A stretch of DNA of 5,557 nucleotides from Bdellovibrio sp. CG10_big_fil_rev_8_21_14_0_10_47_8 (GCA_002773975.1 PEZR01000056.1:10342-15898), one strand, 5' to 3'; shown: positions 1 through 5,557, numbered from the stretch's first letter. Notes: generated from the sequence alone by a model not told the origin. Numbers and translations are program-made.

Positions 1-1280
1 TGATTCACGTCTTTTACCTGACTGAGATGGTAAAAAAACAAAACGGTGTTGTCGGTGTAGAGGTCAAAGCCAAAGAAGTTCACCACATGGGGATTTTGGG
101 GGCTGGCACTATGGGTGGGGGCATCGCTTATGTTGCGGCTGACAAGGGGATCGAAGTTCGTATGAAGGACGTGAACTATGATGCCATCGGAAAGGGTTTA
201 AAACACGCCCGAGACCTTTGGTTCAAAGAGATGAAACGAAAACGCATCAACAAGTATGAGCTTCAACAAAAAATGGACCGCGTGACTGGAACTATTGATT
301 ACAGTGGATTCCAAACCTTGGATGTGGTCGTTGAGGCCATCGTTGAAGACATGGAAATTAAGAAAAAGGTTATCGCCGAGACTGCTAAAAATATGCGTCC
401 CGATGCGATCATCGCAACGAACACTTCTTCCTTGAGCGTGACCGAGATGGCTCAGGGGCATCCGCGGCCGGAATATTTTGCGGGAATGCATTTTTTCAAT
501 CCTGTGCACAAGATGCCGTTGGTTGAGGTCATTCGTGGTGAAAAAACCAATGATGAAACCATCGCGACGATTTTTGAGCTTTCAAAACGCATCGGCAAAA
601 TGCCGGTGGTGGTGAGGGACGGCCCAGGATTTTTAGTGAACAGATTGCTTCTGCCCTATATGGGAGAGGCCGCTTTTCTTTTGCAAGAGGGGATGGAGAT
701 CGCAAAGGTGGATAGAGCTTTTGTGAAAACATTTGGCATGCCGATGGGGCCTTTTGCATTGATGGACGAGGTCGGGCTGGATGTTTGTGTGAAGGTGTTA
801 AAGATCTTTAAAAAATCCTTCGGCGCTCGAATCGAAATGGCGTCGTGTATGGACAAGCTTGAAAAATCGGGACGTCTGGGCAAAAAGAATGGCAAAGGTT
901 TCTATCACTATGATGCCACCGGAAAACGTTTGGACGTGGATACGAGCGTTTATGCGGATCTGGGATTGTCATCACCAACAAGCCCTCTGACGGACAAAGA
1001 GTGTCTGGAGCGGGGAGTGTTCGCCATGGTGAACGAATGTGCTTTGGCTTTGGTCGAAGACCGAATTGTGGAAACGCCCCATGAGGTCGACCTTGCGATG
1101 ATTATGGGAACTGGATTCCCGCCTTTTCGCGGAGGTTTGTTGAAGTACGCAGACTCCATCGGCACGCAATACATCGTCGATCAACTCGAGGTGTATGCCG
1201 CGAAGAGTGCTGCTCGCTTGAAACCAAGTACACCACTCCGAAATATGGCAAAGACCCAGCGAAAGTTCTACGCGAACTGA
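1..1280 (+). CDS. fadJ: Fatty-oxidation multifunctional protein, 3-hydroxyacyl-CoA dehydrogenase part (5' partial)
   Basis: This is the C-terminal part of a FadJ/FadB-type protein, which in beta-oxidation hydrates enoyl-CoA and then oxidises L-3-hydroxyacyl-CoA with NAD+. The reading frame is open to the window edge from base 3, and the residues before the Met at 27 (HVFYLTE) match the linker helix between the two enzymes. The Met at 27 is therefore internal, and the enoyl-CoA hydratase domain lies upstream, outside the window. Counting from that Met, the NAD-binding loop GAGTMGGG is at 25-32 with the ribose-binding acidic residue at D48. The catalytic His-Glu pair is H155 (in HFFNP) and E167 (in LVEVI), with NTSS at 132-135 and N205 in DGPGFLVNR. 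The two C-terminal dehydrogenase repeats follow (about 199-292 and 320-410), the second with GTGFPPFRGG at 361-370. All key dehydrogenase residues are present, so this half should be active. The choice between FadJ and FadB is not certain. A thiolase partner gene would be expected nearby but is not in the window. Confidence 0.93.
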   Translation, partial: IHVFYLTEMVKKQNGVVGVEVKAKEVHHMGILGAGTMGGGIAYVAADKGIEVRMKDVNYDAIGKGLKHARDLWFKEMKRKRINKYELQQKMDRVTGTIDYSGFQTLDVVVEAIVEDMEIKKKVIAETAKNMRPDAIIATNTSSLSVTEMAQGHPRPEYFAGMHFFNPVHKMPLVEVIRGEKTNDETIATIFELSKRIGKMPVVVRDGPGFLVNRLLLPYMGEAAFLLQEGMEIAKVDRAFVKTFGMPMGPFALMDEVGLDVCVKVLKIFKKSFGARIEMASCMDKLEKSGRLGKKNGKGFYHYDATGKRLDVDTSVYADLGLSSPTSPLTDKECLERGVFAMVNECALALVEDRIVETPHEVDLAMIMGTGFPPFRGGLLKYADSIGTQYIVDQLEVYAAKSAARLKPSTPLRNMAKTQRKFYAN

Positions 1281-1296
1281 GGCGGGGCTTTGCCTC
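1279..1296 (+). other. Weak hairpin at the fadJ stop codon
   Basis: GAGGC (1279-1283) and GCCTC (1292-1296) can pair around an 8-base loop, overlapping the TGA stop. No run of T follows, so this is at best a weak or rho-assisted 3' end. No convincing intrinsic terminator is seen after this gene. Confidence 0.25.
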
Positions 1297-1372
1297 GCGA
1301 GTGAGTGATTCTAGACTCGAATTTGTCGAAACTTTTGACAGCCCAGGAACAAATCAGGGCTCCGTCATGGAC

Positions 1373-1402
1373 TTGTCTCAGATCGAGACAATGATCTCGA
1401 TC
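1373..1402 (+). promoter_or_regulatory. Two overlapping, mutually exclusive inverted repeats in lipoprotein leader
   Basis: TTGTCTC (1373-1379) and GAGACAA (1385-1391) form a perfect 7-bp stem with a 5-base loop. GATCGAGA (1381-1388) and TCTCGATC (1395-1402) form a perfect 8-bp stem with a 6-base spacer. The two share bases 1385-1388, so only one can form in RNA; as DNA the pair could instead be a tandem operator. They lie about 60 bases before the lipoprotein start. There is no T-run after either stem, so a classical attenuator terminator is not supported. Confidence 0.45.
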
Positions 1403-1451
1403 CTATTCGTTCTGAGTTGGTCCAGAGCTTGGATTAGTATCTGGTATCACG

Positions 1452-1457
1452 AAGGAG
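1452..1457 (+). promoter_or_regulatory. Ribosome binding site AAGGAG for the lipoprotein gene
   Basis: A near-consensus Shine-Dalgarno AAGGAG sits six bases before ATG 1464. It fixes that start over the internal Met codons at residues 6 and 8. Confidence 0.85.
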
Positions 1458-1463
1458 CGAGTT

Positions 1464-2084
1464 ATGAAACTCTCAAGAATGCAAATGTTGATTCCCGTTT
1501 TAGCCATTGCTATGACCATGTCTGCCTGTGGTCGTAAGAATGATGACAGTGCGACCTCAGTGACTGCCGCCAGGGGTGCACGCTCAGGCGATGCCTCCGG
1601 TCTTACCGGGATGTCGACTCAGAATTATACTCAAGGACAAGCTTTTGTTGTCTCTAACGATCCTAACTTTAGTGAGATAGTCAAAGTTCTTGCCTCGGCC
1701 ACAGTTAACCCTCAAGAAATTGGTGTTACCGACAATCAACGTGGTGTGGTGTTGGCCGGAGTGGTTAGATACAACCCGAACACTGGGACGCTGGTGCCGA
1801 CAAACTCAATGCTGATTCTAGAAATTACGGACTCAAATGTTTCTGGTGATATCCCACCAATCTTGATCAAGGTGCCTGCGACTCAGTTGCAGGCCAATGG
1901 GAATAATGTCCAGCTGACTTTTGCAGACTCTTACGGCTCCATTCGCATCGTTGGAGCGGTGAGCGGCAACACGTTCTCTGGCTCTGTTAGCTTTCAGAAC
2001 AACCAAGCTGGCTATATGGGACAAACCAGTGGCACTTTGGGAACATTCAATATTCCATTTAATTCTTTCTTTACCAGCTACTAA
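1464..2084 (+). CDS. Predicted lipoprotein of unknown function
   Basis: This 206-residue protein begins with a lipoprotein signal: basic residues at 2-5, a hydrophobic stretch at about 8-19, and a lipobox ending SAC at Cys22. Lipid attachment at Cys22 would leave a mature chain of 185 residues. Residue +2 is Gly, not Asp, so sorting to the outer membrane is the default expectation. After a low-complexity Ser/Ala/Gly/Asp linker (about 28-55), the rest is rich in Val, Ile, Thr, Asn and Gly with alternating hydrophobic residues, which suggests a beta-sandwich or barrel-like fold. It ends in the aromatic tail NSFFTSY. Cys22 is its only cysteine. I do not recognise a family or enzymatic motif. The gene has its own leader with inverted repeats and is followed by a strong terminator, so it is probably expressed as a single-gene unit. 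Confidence 0.88.
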   Translation: MKLSRMQMLIPVLAIAMTMSACGRKNDDSATSVTAARGARSGDASGLTGMSTQNYTQGQAFVVSNDPNFSEIVKVLASATVNPQEIGVTDNQRGVVLAGVVRYNPNTGTLVPTNSMLILEITDSNVSGDIPPILIKVPATQLQANGNNVQLTFADSYGSIRIVGAVSGNTFSGSVSFQNNQAGYMGQTSGTLGTFNIPFNSFFTSY

Positions 2085-2110
2085 CGCTGAAAGTTAAAGA
2101 CGGAAATCCA

Positions 2111-2139
2111 TTGATCTTAACCCCTGCATTGAATTGAAT
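2111..2139 (+). promoter_or_regulatory. Candidate sigma-70-like promoter inside the terminator region
   Basis: TTGATC (2111-2116) and TTGAAT (2134-2139) match the -35 and -10 consensus at 4 of 6 positions each, with a 17-base spacer. Transcription would begin around 2145-2147, in the terminator loop. Such an RNA would lack the 5' arm of the hairpin and leave the AGGGG at 2153-2157 unpaired. The match is weak and rests largely on position. Confidence 0.25.
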
Positions 2140-2163
2140 GAAGTTCATCAGCAGGGGTTTTTT
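2119..2163 (+). terminator. Rho-independent terminator after the lipoprotein gene
   Basis: AACCCCTGC (2119-2127) pairs perfectly over 9 bp with GCAGGGGTT (2151-2159), and six T follow at 2158-2163. The 23-base loop can itself hold a small stem, TGAA (2135-2138) with TTCA (2144-2147). The stem begins 34 bases after the lipoprotein stop. The 3' arm also holds the likely ribosome binding site of the next gene. Confidence 0.85.
2153..2157 (+). promoter_or_regulatory. Ribosome binding site AGGGG deciding a GTG start
   Basis: AGGGG lies seven bases before GTG 2165. The in-frame ATG at 2138 has no Shine-Dalgarno and falls in the terminator loop, so the GTG is preferred. The site is inside the 3' arm of the terminator stem and would be hidden in read-through transcripts. 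Confidence 0.55.
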
Positions 2164-2164
2164 C

Positions 2165-3292
2165 GTGTCCTATCGTTTTCAATTTGATGAAACAGTTTTG
2201 AACTCCGTCGTCGGCGGACATTCAGCGATTGATATGCCGAAGCTACACATCCATAGTCGCGAAGAGGCCAATGCCTTCATGTTGGGTTATGGCTTCAATG
2301 CGGACAACAGCGAAGACCTCGAGAAGCTCTGGTATTTCCATCGTCGAGCCCTGGTTCTCATTCAAGAGAAATTGGGATTTCAGCCGCAGCAGGTGCCCGA
2401 AGTTCTGCGAGACCCCAAGCTTCTTGAGGATCCCAGGAACATTTTGATTTATGCCAGCTCTGCGGATATTCAGCACAAAAACTTACAAAAGTGGGCTTGT
2501 GCGTTGCTTCGATGCATGCATGTTTTTGTGCATGCGGAGAACGACTTGTTCTCTTCTTTTTCGGAAGATATTCAAAAGCAGATTCTAGCGCCTTTTCAAA
2601 ATTGTATTTTTCATGATGGCACCACGGGCACTACCTTTTTGAAAAGACCTCAGGACACGCTTTCACCCCAACTGCCCGAAGTTGAAGATGGTGGAGCTTT
2701 GGCTCTTTTGGGGTTTGAAGTGAAGCCCTTCAAAACGTCTTCGAGCACGGTGATCAAGCTTCTGGCAAAACCAGATGCTTTGGCGATGAGGGTCTTTGAT
2801 AAACTTGGAGTGCGTTTTGTGACGCGGTCTATGTTTGATACCTTTCGTGTCGTGCGTTTTTTGGTGGAAGAAGGTTTGATTAGTTTTGCGCATATTATGC
2901 CGGACCAGTCGTCGAACAATTTGTATCCAGTTGGACTTTTTTTAAAAGCAGCAGCAGAGCTAGCACCCAAGGCTCATGAATATTCAGATGAACAAATCAA
3001 TCGATTTTTTATTGATTATCTGGAAAAAAATCGCGATCAAGCGGACTTTTTACGCAAGGAGAATCTCTTTTCCGGCGAAGATTATCGATTTATTAAATTT
3101 ATTGCCCGCAAATTGATTCGAATTGAAATTCCAGGTGCGACTAACAAGTTTTCATTTTTTTATCCCTATGAAGTCCAGATTGTGGATCAAGAGTCTCATT
3201 CTAAAATAAATTCGGGCCCTTCTCACCATCTTGCCTATAAAGAAAGACAACAACAGGCAGCGCGAATCCGGCTTCTTCCGGAGTTGGGATGA
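2165..3292 (+). CDS. Conserved hypothetical protein with divergent RelA/SpoT synthetase-like domain
   Basis: The protein has 375 residues from GTG 2165. From memory it resembles an uncharacterised family seen in Bdellovibrio and myxobacteria (possibly TIGR04552); I could not check this. Residues 1-150 look helical, with a CMHVFVH stretch at 117-123. Residues 184-360 resemble the nucleotidyltransferase fold of (p)ppGpp synthetases. KTSSSTVIKL (190-199) sits where the basic GRxKxxxSIxxK motif lies. VFDKLGVRF (210-218) matches the D-x-x-G-x-R strand with D212 as the metal-binding Asp. HIMPDQSSNNLY (243-254) matches the PKxNGYxSLH loop. E336-V-Q-I, H345, G351, H355, Y358 and K359 fall in the exact spacing of the E-x-Q-I-R-T...H...G...H-x-x-Y-K signature. 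The Arg after QI is Val340, the NGYQSLH loop is degenerate, and about 80 residues separate it from E336, far more than usual. Catalysis is therefore unproven. No His-Asp hydrolase domain, signal peptide or membrane segment is seen. The stop overlaps the plsC start by four bases. Confidence 0.8.
   Translation: MSYRFQFDETVLNSVVGGHSAIDMPKLHIHSREEANAFMLGYGFNADNSEDLEKLWYFHRRALVLIQEKLGFQPQQVPEVLRDPKLLEDPRNILIYASSADIQHKNLQKWACALLRCMHVFVHAENDLFSSFSEDIQKQILAPFQNCIFHDGTTGTTFLKRPQDTLSPQLPEVEDGGALALLGFEVKPFKTSSSTVIKLLAKPDALAMRVFDKLGVRFVTRSMFDTFRVVRFLVEEGLISFAHIMPDQSSNNLYPVGLFLKAAAELAPKAHEYSDEQINRFFIDYLEKNRDQADFLRKENLFSGEDYRFIKFIARKLIRIEIPGATNKFSFFYPYEVQIVDQESHSKINSGPSHHLAYKERQQQAARIRLLPELG
2514..2535 (+). 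repeat. Perfect 7-bp inverted repeat inside the RelA/SpoT-like gene
   Basis: GCATGCA (2514-2520) and TGCATGC (2529-2535) flank an 8-base, T-rich spacer. It lies within the codons for CMHVFVHA and may be a by-product of the Cys-Met-His and Val-His-Ala codons. No function is claimed. Confidence 0.4.
3278..3283 (+). promoter_or_regulatory. Ribosome binding site CGGAG region for plsC
   Basis: CCGGAG lies five bases before ATG 3289, inside the end of the upstream coding region. With the ATGA overlap this gives both independent and coupled initiation. Confidence 0.6.
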
Positions 3293-4020
3293 GAATCCTT
3301 TCGGCTCTTCGATCGGTCATCGGCATTTTTGTGTTTATTCCATGGACGGTCTTCTGGAGCATTGCCATGATCTCGGCCACTTTTTTCAGGGCTCATCGTT
3401 CCATCGAAGACAAGATCATTGGGCGTTGGTGCCGTGGGGTGCTCGCTATCTTTGGCGTGAAGGTAAAAACCCGAGGCATGGATTTGATTCCATCAGGGGC
3501 CTGCCTTTTTCTATTCAACCACACCAGTTTTTTCGATATTTTCTCGATGGCCGCCGTTTATCCTCATTTTCGTTTTGGAGCAAAGATCGAATTATTTTCG
3601 ATTCCTTTTTTTGGCAAAGCGATGGAGAGGGCGGGTGTTTTGCCCATTGAAAGAGCTCGCCGCGAAAAGGTTTTCAGGGTTTATTCTCAGGCCGAAGAAC
3701 GAACAGCTCGAGGAGAAAAATTTGCTTTGGCCCCTGAGGGGAGCCGCAATTCAGAAGAGAGGCTGTTACCCTTCAAGTCAGGTCCTTTTATTTTTGCCAT
3801 TGATTCAAAAATGCCCATTGTTCCAGTGGTGATCAAGGGCGCCAATGAGGTTCTTGGAAAGGGACAGTTTCTACCCAATTTTAAGCGTTGGGGTGGTGAA
3901 ATTTCGATTGAGTTTCTTCCGGCTATTCCAACCAAAGACTTTACTCAAGAAACTCGCTCAGAGCTCCAACAGGTAACCAGAAAAGCGATGCTTCCTTTTT
4001 TTTCAGGGTCCCCTGAATAA
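3289..4020 (+). CDS. plsC: 1-acyl-sn-glycerol-3-phosphate acyltransferase family protein
   Basis: This 243-residue protein is of the usual length for PlsC, which transfers an acyl chain to lysophosphatidic acid to make phosphatidic acid at the cytoplasmic face of the inner membrane. An N-terminal hydrophobic segment (about 9-32) would anchor it. The family motifs appear in order. Motif I, NHTSFFD at 77-83, has the catalytic H78 and D83. Motif II region is GVLPIER at 116-122 with R122. Motif III is PEGSR at 149-153, binding the glycerol-phosphate. Motif IV is the VPV stretch at 178-180. All the expected catalytic residues are present. ATG 3289 overlaps the upstream TGA by four bases and has its own Shine-Dalgarno, so it is co-transcribed with the RelA/SpoT-like gene. 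Other members of this superfamily acylate ornithine lipids or other lysolipids, so the exact acceptor is inferred. A convergent gene ends 19 bases beyond, with no clear terminator between. Confidence 0.9.
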   Translation: MRILSALRSVIGIFVFIPWTVFWSIAMISATFFRAHRSIEDKIIGRWCRGVLAIFGVKVKTRGMDLIPSGACLFLFNHTSFFDIFSMAAVYPHFRFGAKIELFSIPFFGKAMERAGVLPIERARREKVFRVYSQAEERTARGEKFALAPEGSRNSEERLLPFKSGPFIFAIDSKMPIVPVVIKGANEVLGKGQFLPNFKRWGGEISIEFLPAIPTKDFTQETRSELQQVTRKAMLPFFSGSPE

Positions 4021-4039
4021 AGACGGGTGATCAGATCTT

Positions 4040-5263
4040 TTAAAAATCAAATTTGGTGATGGGGTCAAAATCAGAACGAGCTGCAACCCGAACTCGGCCG
4101 AGATCGGTTTCTAATTCTACTTCAAGAATTCCGGGGCGAGGGCTGGCAAGGCCGCTGATTTTTAAATTTTTGGCAGGTCTTTTTTGTTTTTGCTCGATCA
4201 TATGAGCCAATTGATCCCAGCGAAAATAAGGAGAAAATGTTTTTCCCAAATCAAAACTTCTTTCGTTTCCGACATAGAGCACCGAGTTGTTATCAATCAA
4301 GACGGGGAGATTGTGGTTTTGAAACTTGGAGAGCTGACGCCAGCTTTTACCATCCAAGGACATGAAAACTCCCTGGGCAGAGACCAGGCCCAGCTTCGGA
4401 TTTTTTGGATGAAAAGCCACTGCCACGACTTCTCTTTTTAGCAAGGACTCAAAACTCAGGGTGGACACCTCTGCCGAAGTTTCGGCTTTAGAGCTGATCT
4501 TTGTGTCGCCTGCAAAATTCTTTTTCCAATACACAGGTCCATGATCTGGCAAGCGACTCAGGGCCCAGGGATCACCATCGATCTTCAAGATTTTCAAGTT
4601 TTGACGAAGCAGCAGGTGTTGGTCATCGTCGCTGACCAATGAAATGCCGAGATCTGATTTCGCAGTCATGGACACAATCTGACTCAGGGGGATCTTTCGA
4701 TTGTCTTTGGTGATCATGTCGCTGCCCTGGCGATAAAGCACTGGAATATTATGGGAGCTAGTTTTCGTCCTGATGTTGTTGGCAAAGTCATACTTAAGAA
4801 GCAGGTTGCTGATATCCACCCAGCCAGTGAGTCCGCCCAGACTGGGTGCACGAATTTGAACCCAGGTGTCATCGAATCCTTTTATTTCAAGCCGTGACAG
4901 AGCCGGCAAACTCGACAACGTATTGCTTTTCCAAGAGGCTGATTCGTGAATCGAGGTGGTGATCAAGGTCAAAGCGGAGTTTTGACTTAACGAAGACTCG
5001 CGAGCCAAAGCGGAGGCCTTAACCCAAAATTGCCGATGGGCTTTTTCGACTAAATATAGCTGTTCGGTTTTGTCCTGAACCCAGTACTTTTCGAGTGCAG
5101 TTCGAGAGGCCTCGCCAGATGGAAAGGGGCTTTGCGGAGTTCGATAGAATTTAATTCCGGGATTGCTAGCTGCTTGAGCACAGTTCGACCTCGTTCCGAG
5201 CAGGGAACCACTCAAAAAAAGGATGAAAAGCAGAAGAGGTCGGAGCAAAACAAAAAAAATCAT
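4040..5263 (-). CDS. Exported protein with SH3-like segments and Asp-box motifs
   Basis: The protein has 407 residues from the ATG at 5263, chosen because GAGG lies five bases upstream; a TTG at 5281 would add six residues but has no ribosome binding site. Residues 1-22 are strongly hydrophobic, and a signal peptidase I site is plausible near AQA-A (29-32). Cys28 has no lipobox context, so a lipoprotein is unlikely. Two SH3-like stretches follow, about 58-88 (YWVQDKTEQLYLVEK...FWVKASAL) and about 97-158, the second ending in the WVQIRAP...TGWVDISNLL pattern typical of bacterial SH3 domains. The C-terminal part looks like propeller strands: AFHPKNPKLGLVSAQGVFMS at 283-302 leads into SLDGKSW (302-308), and SFDLGKTF (336-343) matches the Asp-box S-x-D-x-G-x-T-[WF] exactly. 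Only two such motifs are visible, too few for a full propeller by themselves. Binding to cell wall or surface polymer is an inference from SH3-like folds; no catalytic residues are recognised. Confidence 0.82.
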   Translation of the reverse strand: MIFFVLLRPLLLFILFLSGSLLGTRSNCAQAASNPGIKFYRTPQSPFPSGEASRTALEKYWVQDKTEQLYLVEKAHRQFWVKASALARESSLSQNSALTLITTSIHESASWKSNTLSSLPALSRLEIKGFDDTWVQIRAPSLGGLTGWVDISNLLLKYDFANNIRTKTSSHNIPVLYRQGSDMITKDNRKIPLSQIVSMTAKSDLGISLVSDDDQHLLLRQNLKILKIDGDPWALSRLPDHGPVYWKKNFAGDTKISSKAETSAEVSTLSFESLLKREVVAVAFHPKNPKLGLVSAQGVFMSLDGKSWRQLSKFQNHNLPVLIDNNSVLYVGNERSFDLGKTFSPYFRWDQLAHMIEQKQKRPAKNLKISGLASPRPGILEVELETDLGRVRVAARSDFDPITKFDF

Positions 5264-5268
5264 GCAGA

Positions 5269-5272
5269 CCTC
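5269..5272 (-). promoter_or_regulatory. Ribosome binding site GAGG deciding the ATG start at 5263
   Basis: Read on the minus strand, GAGG is separated by five bases from the ATG at 5263-5261. The upstream TTG candidate at 5281 has no such site. Confidence 0.6.
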
Positions 5273-5274
5273 AG

Positions 5275-5287
5275 TTTGCAAGGCAAA
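5275..5287. repeat. Short palindrome in the divergent spacer
   Basis: TTTGC (5275-5279) and GCAAA (5283-5287) are perfect inverted arms around AAG. The site lies just upstream of the minus-strand ribosome binding site and could be an operator; it is short enough to arise by chance. Confidence 0.25.
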
Positions 5288-5305
5288 AAACCAGCTCTCA
5301 AGGCC

Positions 5306-5319
5306 AGAAAGTGCTTTCT
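5306..5319. repeat. AGAAAG-TG-CTTTCT palindrome in the divergent spacer
   Basis: Six-base perfect arms flank a two-base centre, about midway between the two divergent starts (5263 minus, 5364 plus). A dimeric regulator could bind here. No clear -35/-10 pair is seen on either strand around it. Confidence 0.3.
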
Positions 5320-5363
5320 TTGCTCCTCTTCAACTGGGGATTGCGATAGACTGTGTTTGCATC

Positions 5364-5557
5364 ATGAACAGGCGGACTCATCAGCTTTTTTCCTTTGTTA
5401 TTCAGTCGCTCATCCAGAGCAGAGCTTTCATTTTACGAGGGCTGTTGGCAAGCCTAGCCCTTGGTCCCGCCTGCTCCGCGGCTTGGGGCGAAAGCATGGG
5501 GACTTTTCGGTTTTCTGATTTCTCGCTGTCCCCTAGGGGGGTCGTTGAAGAGCCCAG
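5364..5557 (+). CDS. N-terminus of a predicted exported protein (3' partial)
   Basis: An open frame runs from ATG 5364 to the right edge (64 complete codons plus two bases) without a stop. The translation has a basic start (MNRRTHQ) and a hydrophobic stretch ending LLASLALGPACSAAWGES at 27-44, as in a signal peptide, with cleavage likely after the Ala pair at 39-40. The proposed n-region is unusually long (about 25 residues). The Cys37 context (GPAC) is not a good lipobox. No convincing Shine-Dalgarno precedes 5364. The frame also extends upstream through ATG 5262, which would overlap the divergent gene's start, so the true start is uncertain; a later ATG (5496) would remove the signal. The sequence after it (MGTFRFSDFSLSPRGVVEEP) is too short to identify a family. 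Confidence 0.55.
   Translation, partial: MNRRTHQLFSFVIQSLIQSRAFILRGLLASLALGPACSAAWGESMGTFRFSDFSLSPRGVVEEP

Noticed and set aside
650..900. Antisense frames of 70-106 codons across fadJ and the RelA/SpoT-like gene
   Set aside because: They are shadows of well-supported coding regions, with no ribosome binding sites or recognisable domains.
1335..1340. Perfect TTGACA -35 box upstream of the lipoprotein gene
   Set aside because: At 16-18 bases downstream the sequence is GGCTCC-like, with no acceptable -10 box, so a sigma-70 promoter cannot be supported here.
1301..1537. 78-codon plus-strand frame from a GTG across the leader
   Set aside because: It runs through the inverted repeats and into the lipoprotein gene in another frame, has no ribosome binding site, and its product looks non-natural.
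2138..2164. ATG at 2138 as the start of the RelA/SpoT-like gene
   Set aside because: It lies in the terminator loop, has no Shine-Dalgarno, and adds nine residues encoded by the hairpin and T-run; GTG 2165 has AGGGG at good spacing.
4031..4048. AT-rich near-palindrome between the convergent stops as a bidirectional terminator
   Set aside because: The arms are short and AT-rich, contain a mismatch and leave essentially no loop; the stem would be too weak to call a terminator.
5132..5518. 128-codon plus-strand frame antisense to the SH3/Asp-box gene
   Set aside because: It starts inside the minus-strand signal-peptide region, its composition is typical of a shadow frame, and the signal-peptide frame at 5364 explains the right end better.
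5530..5539. CCCCTAGGGG palindrome near the right edge
   Set aside because: It is a 10-base palindrome within the partial coding region, with no loop or T-run, and is explained by Ser-Pro-Arg-Gly codons.

Overview
The window looks like chromosomal DNA from a Gram-negative bacterium, most likely a predatory or deltaproteobacterial-type lineage such as Bdellovibrio and relatives (Bdellovibrionota). This is inferred from moderate G+C, Shine-Dalgarno-led genes, a small Ala-Cys lipobox lipoprotein of a style common there, and an uncharacterised conserved protein that I associate from memory with Bdellovibrio and myxobacteria. No tRNA, rRNA, insertion sequence, CRISPR array or phage gene is visible.

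Left part (1-1463): the C-terminal two thirds of a fatty-acid beta-oxidation multifunctional enzyme (FadJ/FadB type) enters from the left edge and ends at 1280. A 183-base leader follows, containing two overlapping perfect inverted repeats that cannot both fold at once.

Middle (1464-4020): a predicted outer-membrane lipoprotein of unknown function is followed by a strong rho-independent terminator. Inside that terminator begins the regulatory region of the next gene, which I start at a GTG (2165). Its protein carries what looks like a strongly diverged RelA/SpoT-type synthetase domain: a C-terminal stretch lines up without gaps with the Glu-x-Gln-Ile ... Gly-x-x-x-His-x-x-Tyr-Lys signature. 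It overlaps by four bases (ATGA) with a PlsC-type 1-acylglycerol-3-phosphate acyltransferase gene, so the two are very probably co-translated.

Right part (4021-5557): a convergent minus-strand gene encodes an exported protein with SH3-like segments and two Asp-box motifs. Divergent from it, about 100 bases away, the first 64 codons of another predicted exported protein run off the right edge. The divergent spacer contains two short palindromes.

The most interesting item is the RelA/SpoT-like protein coupled to a phospholipid-synthesis acyltransferase, together with its unusual start region nested in a terminator. The window is otherwise ordinary housekeeping and envelope genes, with no defence or mobile system evident.
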